A DNA stretch of 64,000 nt. Source: Petrolisthes cinctipes (Eukaryota > Arthropoda > Malacostraca > Decapoda > Porcellanidae). Positions within the stretch are counted from its first letter, which is position 1. The number at the start of each line of letters is the position of its first letter. The position numbers and the translations under genes were made by a program. Below are positions 55,801 through 63,865 of this stretch, piece by piece. Where the stretch lies: the NCBI GenBank assembly GCA_033782935.1, contig JAWQEG010001235.1, positions 186,001-250,000 on the forward strand. The letters are read 5' to 3'. The notes below the pieces were generated by a model. That model saw only the letters and a list, made by a program, of their open reading frames with translations. It made no database searches and was not told the DNA's origin.

Positions 55801-58800
55801 TATTTACTTTTAAGTTTGTATATGTATGCTTGGTTATTATGTAGTTAAAAATATAAAGTTGGGGGTAATTTGAAAAAAAAGTCCAGACTACTTTGATTTA
55901 TTTTACTTTGCCCAGCAGATAGTGGTATCACGGATAGCGACTATTTCGCCAGACTACATGTGTCACTATCTGTGAGGTCTTACTGAAATGTGATAGTCCG
56001 TCTTTTCTTTGCATCACTACTAATATCACTTGAAAGCTTTCTCTTCAGTGCCATTGAAAGGAGATTGCTGTACGAGAAGTAGGCATAAAAATATCAGAAA
56101 AATAACGGGAATAATGTATGTGTGTGGCAACAAGTACACCATGACTGACAAACTGACTCATACCAGTTCTGATTCCCACACTACCACGACACCACAATAC
56201 CTTATTTCATGTTGATATACATTATTAGATATATTTCTGTAGTATTATATCCTTTTTTGTGAAATTGTCATGTTTTTGTGTGTGTGCAGCTGTGTATGGG
56301 AACCAGAGATACGAGTGAAAGCACATGTAGTTTTAATGGCAGGTGCACTCGGTCAGTCATACGCATCAATATTAAGCCCTCGAATATCTCTGATTTTTGG
56401 ATAACTCAACAAGGCTCTCCCCCCAATTGATCCGAGTTAGTGAGGGTTTAATGTATGTAAATAATACTGTAGCCTATACAGTAAGGTTGTGTATTTCACT
56501 TTACAGTATTTAGATATCAGAATACATGGTAACTTACTTTTACAGTACATGTACTAGCAATGCAAGGTACTACAATAATTGAGTTACTTATGGGAATAAT
56601 TAGCTAGTGCCACAGGTGCCTCAATAAATCGCTTTTTTCCCCATAATCCACCAAAAAAGAATCCCAAGCACAATGTTATAAGACAGTAATGGATCATAAG
56701 AACAGAACACATGCTGTTAATATAACTGGAGTTATGGGGGACTGGTAGAAGAGTAGGGAAAGACTAACTTGGAACAAATGTGGAATATCAACCAGCTGTT
56801 ACACCGTCACTGCCTGCTATGAAACTTTCTGTCTGCCAGTGTGGATTTTATTTCATGTCCTGCAGTTCACAATTCAATTTTTGTACTTATGTCCATTGAA
56901 GTATCTGGTATTACCAGTGCCCTGCAGTATATATATAGGATGGTGGAAAAGTAGGTTGACAGTCACCATTACTGTACAGTCGGCGGCAAAAGTCGGGTCA
57001 TCACATCTGCCAAGTCATGAAGTACAGTATGGAAATTTAAGCTTCATAGGCTTGTAAAAAGAAAACCTAGAGTAGTTTACTAATTTGACTCACTGTATGG
57101 TGAAGATGTTTGTTCCATGATTATCCTTTGTTATCCATCAAGAAACTCGAAGTGAGGCAACACGACTTTCGCCGCCAACTGTACCATTTATTAATGCAAT
57201 GAGAATATTCCAACACAAGTCACACTAATTATCGTGTGTTCAAAGTGTCCGCCCTCAACATTGACACATTTTGCATCACTATCCTGTTAAAAAACATATT
57301 CCAGAAATACTGACTATCACCCTACTTTTGCACCACTGTTAAAAGTACTATACATGTATTTCCATAGACTAGAATCAAATTTAATATTCATGTCCAGTCT
57401 TAGAGATGCCAGTTAGGCAACCTAATCATTTAAGTTACCATTCATCTGCTTCTTACTAGGTGACATTTGACTACCACCGCATTGTACAATTCTCTCGGGT
57501 GATCCCTGGAGAAGGTGAAAACGCATCCCCTCAGATATGTGTGAGAGACAAAGAATGTAACAACTTGTATGACATGTTCCACGCCCGACGCCTTCTCCAC
57601 CGCTATGCCTACCAGCACCGAGTTGTCCAGACTATTGATGCCATGTGAGCCACTTATTAACATAGTACAGTATTGTGTATGGGTTGATTCCACTGTCGTA
57701 TTTGTGTTAGCTTCCTAACGAACCACACTTGTAAGGCTTCAGTATTTTCCAAAAGCTGAGTATCTGCATTCACAAAATCTATCAAACAGGTAGATAATCA
57801 CTGCATAGTTTACTCACCAAATTCATTAAATTATTCAGCCATAAGTCATTTACATTACACAGCTAAGCTTCTTTCGTTTGCGTGCTTACAAACCACTACG
57901 AAAGACTGTGGAATTGACCCCATATCTCCTTTGTTTTCATATTTTCTAGTTGCTGCTGCTGCTGTTTTTCCAGAGATAATTATTAGTCAAAACTCCACCT
58001 GACATCACTTATCAAAATTGATTTATTCAGGAAAAGTTGGCCCGGTCAATGTGCTTCCTTTTCCACAACTAGATCCCAGAGATATGCCAGGATTATTTTG
58101 ACCTATTTCTTTACACAGTTATAAAATGAATAATTGTTATTTGAGTAAAGAAATTCACTATTTGAATGTTATGTGCTACTGTATTTGCATAACTCTTCAT
58201 GTTTTTTTTCTTTTACTTTGCTTCTGCCTCATACTCATAATTGCAGTTAGATATGGAAAAATATCAGCACACATAGCACACATTATTGTTACTGTATAGT
58301 TTAATATGTCTTCCCTGTCGTACTGTTTTATTTCCTTGTGTTCAGCTCCATTCAAACTGTTAATTAAGGAGTTTACAGTTTTATACTGCCATTCCATCTC
58401 GCCACCTGTCATAGCTGTAAATAATCTCTTTGAGCCTTTCAAACTTTACCGTGTTGTATATAAATCCTAATTACAATGCTCCCCCCAAGTAGGCGGTCAT
58501 TTCTAACTAGACGATTTCCAAGTAGGCAGAGAAATTAATTGAGACCAAAATACCAAAAATATACGGTTTTTCAAAAGTCCATATTCAGCTGACCGAGTTT
58601 GGTTGTCGCAGCCACATCCCTTTTTAATAATTCATCTTCAGACAACTCTTTTGATGTATTTGAATAGCCATCTAATTTACCTTTGATGGTTGCCTTACAT
58701 CACCATCAACACCCATGATATTCCTATTTCATCATTTCATTTTTAAAACCTTTAATACATGTTTAATAAAAAAAATGTTCTTTCTATACGTTCCGACACT

Positions 58801-61800
58801 GGACATAGGCTTCATCAAGCCCGTTACCGTGGCCCAGGTCAACTGCTACTCACACACACACACATGTGATGACTTCCGAACTGGTACCCAGCCACAGAGG
58901 GAGGGAAGTGAGGATAATTCCCAAACACTGCAGCTGTTATGGTACCAGCGAGGGTGTTTTACGACATTCGGTGGCCTTATAGTTAGTGCCTGAAACTCAA
59001 ATCGGAAGAGTAAATATTCTCAGGCCCTCACCTGAGAGGAATCGATCTCCCGACTGATAGATTATGAGTCCAGAACACAAACCACTCGGCCACCTCCCCT
59101 ACCATAAATTTATTGATATATCATTTAATACCTTTGGCATGTTTTCTATAAGTTTATTACATATATTATAATGGTCAAGAAGGGTTAATTTTTGGAAGCA
59201 CCAGTACCGAATTTATTTCTTCCCCTAAATTTATCAATTCCGAGTAGACGATTTCAAAGTACACGGCACCGGCTTGGTACATAACCCCCATCTACTTGGG
59301 GGGAGCATTGTACTGCGTTCCTTTTGTAATATAAGAGTTGGTACTCACTAGTTGTTTTATTTTCAGGTTGATTGATGCTTTTCTGTGTGCAGATAAGTAT
59401 ATCCTATATCCAGGCTCAAATGGGTAAGTGCCTATAAGGTGGACTGACATGCACGGTTGGCCATAAGAATTCTTACACAGGTTATATGGAAAGAGTGGTC
59501 ATTATTCTGAAAGTATTGCAATAAGTGGTCTATCAAATGACTCGGTGATTACAAAACAACAAACCTGATAATAATATTGTACTACTGGTAGGTAGTTTTA
59601 CATTTTCTATATGTTTTAAACCCTCGAAAACAACAGTGTGTGTACGAATTCTTTTGGCCAATAGTACCACTGTATTCGTCCCTTCCACCAGTACCCAGTG
59701 ACATTTGCCTGCTACTGTACTTGCCTATCACTTCCATTTCTATTAGCCTACTGACTTCATTATCAATCTGCCATTGTTAGTTCACTGCAAAACAAAGGCA
59801 TTTCCCAAAAACCTGCAAGTTTTTTAATCTTGCCCCACCAGTGGCTGCTCTGTCTACTATGACTTCTCCTTCCTTTATCCGTTATCAGTTCTGGCCTGTT
59901 TACTAAACCACGATGCTCTTTACCTGTCCCTTAGCATTTCACACAACAATTTCCTTTCCATCTTTCTTTGAACACTCTAGGTTTTCATTCTAATAATTTC
60001 TTAGGATCCAGGTTTCAAATCCTTAGCTTAGAACTGGTAAAATACACTGAACAATTTCTCTTTCATGAGAGATGCAATTAGCATACACGTATGTGTATGA
60101 GAATTTCATTGGCTTGAAAGGGAGAGTGATTGTGTGCATAATCCATTTCACTGGGTACTCTGTCTATACTTTCTGTATTACTGCAATCTTTTTCTATCCC
60201 TGGCACTACAGCCTCCCCACCCCTTGCAAAAAGGGAAATGGAGCATTGATGATGATGATGATGATGATATGTATTCATTATCCCTCTCTAGTGTTTCATC
60301 CCTGACTTAGATTTGTGCATCATTTACTGTACTTGGTTATTAAACATTACCTTAGTTATCTTTGTGTCCCTTTTTAATCCAAATGTCATCTGAAAATATA
60401 AGGTTGTTGAGGTATTCTCCATTATTTTAATCCTTACCTTCTCCCATTCCAAATTCTGACACATTTCCTCTAAGCAAGCAGTGAATGGATTGGTATAAGA
60501 TTGTCACCTTGTCAAACTCCTTTCTTCATCATATTTTTCTCGCTTTTCATGTATAGCTTTATGGTTGTTGTACTTTCCTTATGTATATTCTCTAACACTT
60601 ATTACATTATATCTTCAACACCTTGCCTCTAAATTGCCTGCATTACAACTGAAGTTTCAACTGAGACAAAGAGTTTCTCAAAGACTGTAAAGACCAAATT
60701 GGTATGAAGCCCATCTTGGTCTTGTAGCTGCTTAGAGTCGAGCACAGCGTTTGTTATCTTCACAAATGGAGTTTTTTTAAGGTTATATTAACACTCAGAA
60801 ATTGTTTAACACTGAATAATGTTACCTTTAATCACCAGTGGTTTACTTTCCTATTTCTCTCATAAAAAACAACAACAAGAAACTTACTACTATTTTCCAA
60901 GATTTAAAAGAGTTATTTATTTCCCTAATCGATGAATTGGGATGTGGATGATGTTCACCTATGATCTATGTGAACTAAAACCTGACTCATTTATTTTTCC
61001 AACAAAAATCCACTTTGTCAAATGATTCAGTAAGGCATATCTTTCTTTTTTCACAGAGAGAAGTTACATCTTTCAAGAGTACATGAGGATATGGCTGCAT
61101 ACACGCACTTAACAGATGAAGTTACCCAACGAATATTATTGGCCGAGGGGAATGACCCACAACTCATTAAGGCCCAACGTATCCTAACCAACATCCAGAC
61201 TCGCAAACTCTACCTCTATGTTGGCTGTACTCATCATGAGGTGGACACTCTGGTATGTGGAGATGCATTTCAAGAAATATTGTTTTAAATTAATTATATT
61301 AAACTAATTCATGGTTTCTTGTCATGCTAAAAATTGTCTCAAGGTAGTCATTTTACAACTTTACTCTTCAAATGCGGGGATATTCATGTGTGTCTGCTCT
61401 CCAGCGTGGGCATATTTTACAAAACTTAAACAAACTTTGGCAGCAAGTAGCATATAAACCACTAAACCTATGTGACTTCACCAGTGACCATTTGTTGTCT
61501 GGCCTGGCAAAAATAGCATAACCACACTAAAGCTACAACATTTGTAAGATATGCACACTATTACGAAAACAGCTGATGAAAAATTGTCTTCTCGCACTAC
61601 TTTTTATATGCGTAAGGGTGACGACATCATGAGCTGTCACTCTTGTTGCAAACAATAGCCTAAGATGCACATGTATTATGACCATGGTTCTGTATCCATC
61701 CGTATTCAAACTTTCGCAAACCTGTGTATGTTTTTTTTTTTTTTTTTTTATACTCATTAAGAAAAAAAGAAGATAAGTTAGGAAACTAAATTGAAGATGA

Positions 61801-63811
61801 TAGACATGAAGAAGACAGTGAGAGTGATGATGGTGCACAGCAGCCTATTATCTGCCTCTGATATCACCCTCCACCCTCTCTGCAATCCCAGTCTGCATTT
61901 GAGTCACAGAAATAAAGATTTAAGTGAGTTTTACTGATGATGTTTATTTATTATACAGTTTTTCTACATGTGTATTTAAGTCATAACCATAAAATGATGG
62001 AGGCAAGTTGGGTAAAAACGAAGAGTATAATGTATTTACCAGAAAGGAAGTGATGATCATTTTGCATTAAATCAATTGTTTGATTTTTGAGATTTTTAAC
62101 ATTGCGAGGTTTGTGTCAACCATTTTCTCACAAAATAGGAGGATGTACTGTATGTGCAGCAGCATTCATGTGGAGTGGTCGTGTGTGGGTGTGAGCTTGC
62201 CTCAAGTGCAGAAAAATTAGCAGACCACATTTGGTAATTGGTAACAATATTGTTTATCTTCAAATTTATGTAACTCCCAGACTTTTGTGGTTCCCGGACG
62301 CCTCTTTCCCCCTAATAATCCATCAAATCGAGGGTTGAGTGTCTTATATTTTCTATATGTTGTGATCTGACAGGGTGTGTACGAATTCTTGTGGCCAATA
62401 GTACATGTATATGCAAGAATTTTTGCTAACTTCATGTACAGTAGTGCCAATATTTTCTAGCATGTTTTCTCCCCTTTTCCTATATTTACATAGAGGCAAA
62501 ATTTTCCATATGACAGGAGGCACAAAGATATTGAGGCTGTCACAAAATTATTGATGTCATACATACTCTTATATTTGCAGGATGCAGAAAAGTTGATGAT
62601 GGCTATGGTAGAGAACATTCCTCAAGATAGCCAGCTGACCCAGGAAAATCTGTCAATCAAAACAGTTAAAGTCAGCTATGGAATGGGGAACAAAAACCCC
62701 ATGGAGAATGTGAGGTTTTACAGTAAGAAGATGCCCAACCAACAAAAGGTTATTCGGAAAGATGAGGTCTCCGCAATGCTTCCCCAGAGGTAGGTATAAT
62801 CAATTCCTTTTCATTAGTGTATAGTTATGTAATTATATACCGGTACCTTGACCCCTGGCTGCAGTATGCCTTTTGAAAGGCATAGCTGATAGACTGGTGA
62901 GGGACTTTAGAAATTCAGGTAATTTTTCATAAGTTCTCTGCTTATTTTTCCCTCCCTTAGATTTGACAATCCTTGAGTAGCCTGGTGATTGTGTACACAA
63001 AGCTTGAGGTACCAATCCCCGTAGATTCTCCGCATCCCCTGAACTCACAGCAACCTACAGTAGACCAAATAAAAGTCTATCATTACAGGACATTACTACC
63101 CAGTGCTGAGACCATCTACAGACTATTAGAGACATTAGTTTGTTCCATTGATGAGGTTTAGAATTCTGTGCACTATTCTGGCTACAGACCTGCAGCAGCC
63201 ATAGTATTATGAATTCCTCAATCACATTCAAGGTGCACCAGTCTTGTGCTACATTAGCTCTCAACATTAGCAGACAGTAAAATCACCTCTAAATCAGTTC
63301 CATTTGGATGTAACTTAATAATGTAATCAATATCAATGGAATTATGAAGATATTGTATATGCACTGGGGCATGATTTACCATCTATCAAAAGTGATGAGC
63401 ATAATTTTTCCTGTAAGTTCAGTTTAGATGCAGTAACCCAGTGTTTTCTACTGTTGTTATGGGTGTGTATTATTGTGTTATCTATGAATCTGTGTAAAGT
63501 AAACCCTCATTATTCACCGAGTTTATGGTTATGTATTGTACAAAGAGAGTTTCATGTACAGTACACATGTTCATTACAAACAGTGCTATACACACCCATA
63601 GCACCAGTGGAAAATACGGCATTACTGTATTGCACATTTAAAATTTTGTTGCAATTTTTTTCAGGTACATATAACCCACCCAGAAGGTAAAACTCAAATT
63701 ATTGCCTGAACACCATTTCTGCAACTCACCTGCTATTTGGTTAGAAGGTGTTTGTTATAGGTCATCTCTATGACCGCACCTCCATGAGTAACCCTACTTA
63801 ATTGGTTCTTA

Positions 63812-63865
<54 letters not shown>

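Larger units (their letters stand above)
54049..56453. mobile_element. pogo-like non-autonomous element, outer (intron 5)
   Basis: Ends CAGTAAACCCTCGCTAAGTT then GGAT / ATCCGAGTTAGTGAGGGTTT then AATG, TA at 54047-54048 and 56454-56455. CAGTAAACCCTCG is a usual pogo/Tigger-type terminus. It contains a minisatellite and a second element; no transposase was recognised in the 2.4 kb. Confidence 0.72.

Noticed and set aside
59030..59103. tRNA gene on the minus strand
   Set aside because: Same reasoning; the tRNA-like part is followed by a SINE body that recurs at 3105-3310.
60078..60305. Methionine or histidine-run frames on both strands
   Set aside because: Created by the (GAT)n tail of a retroelement.
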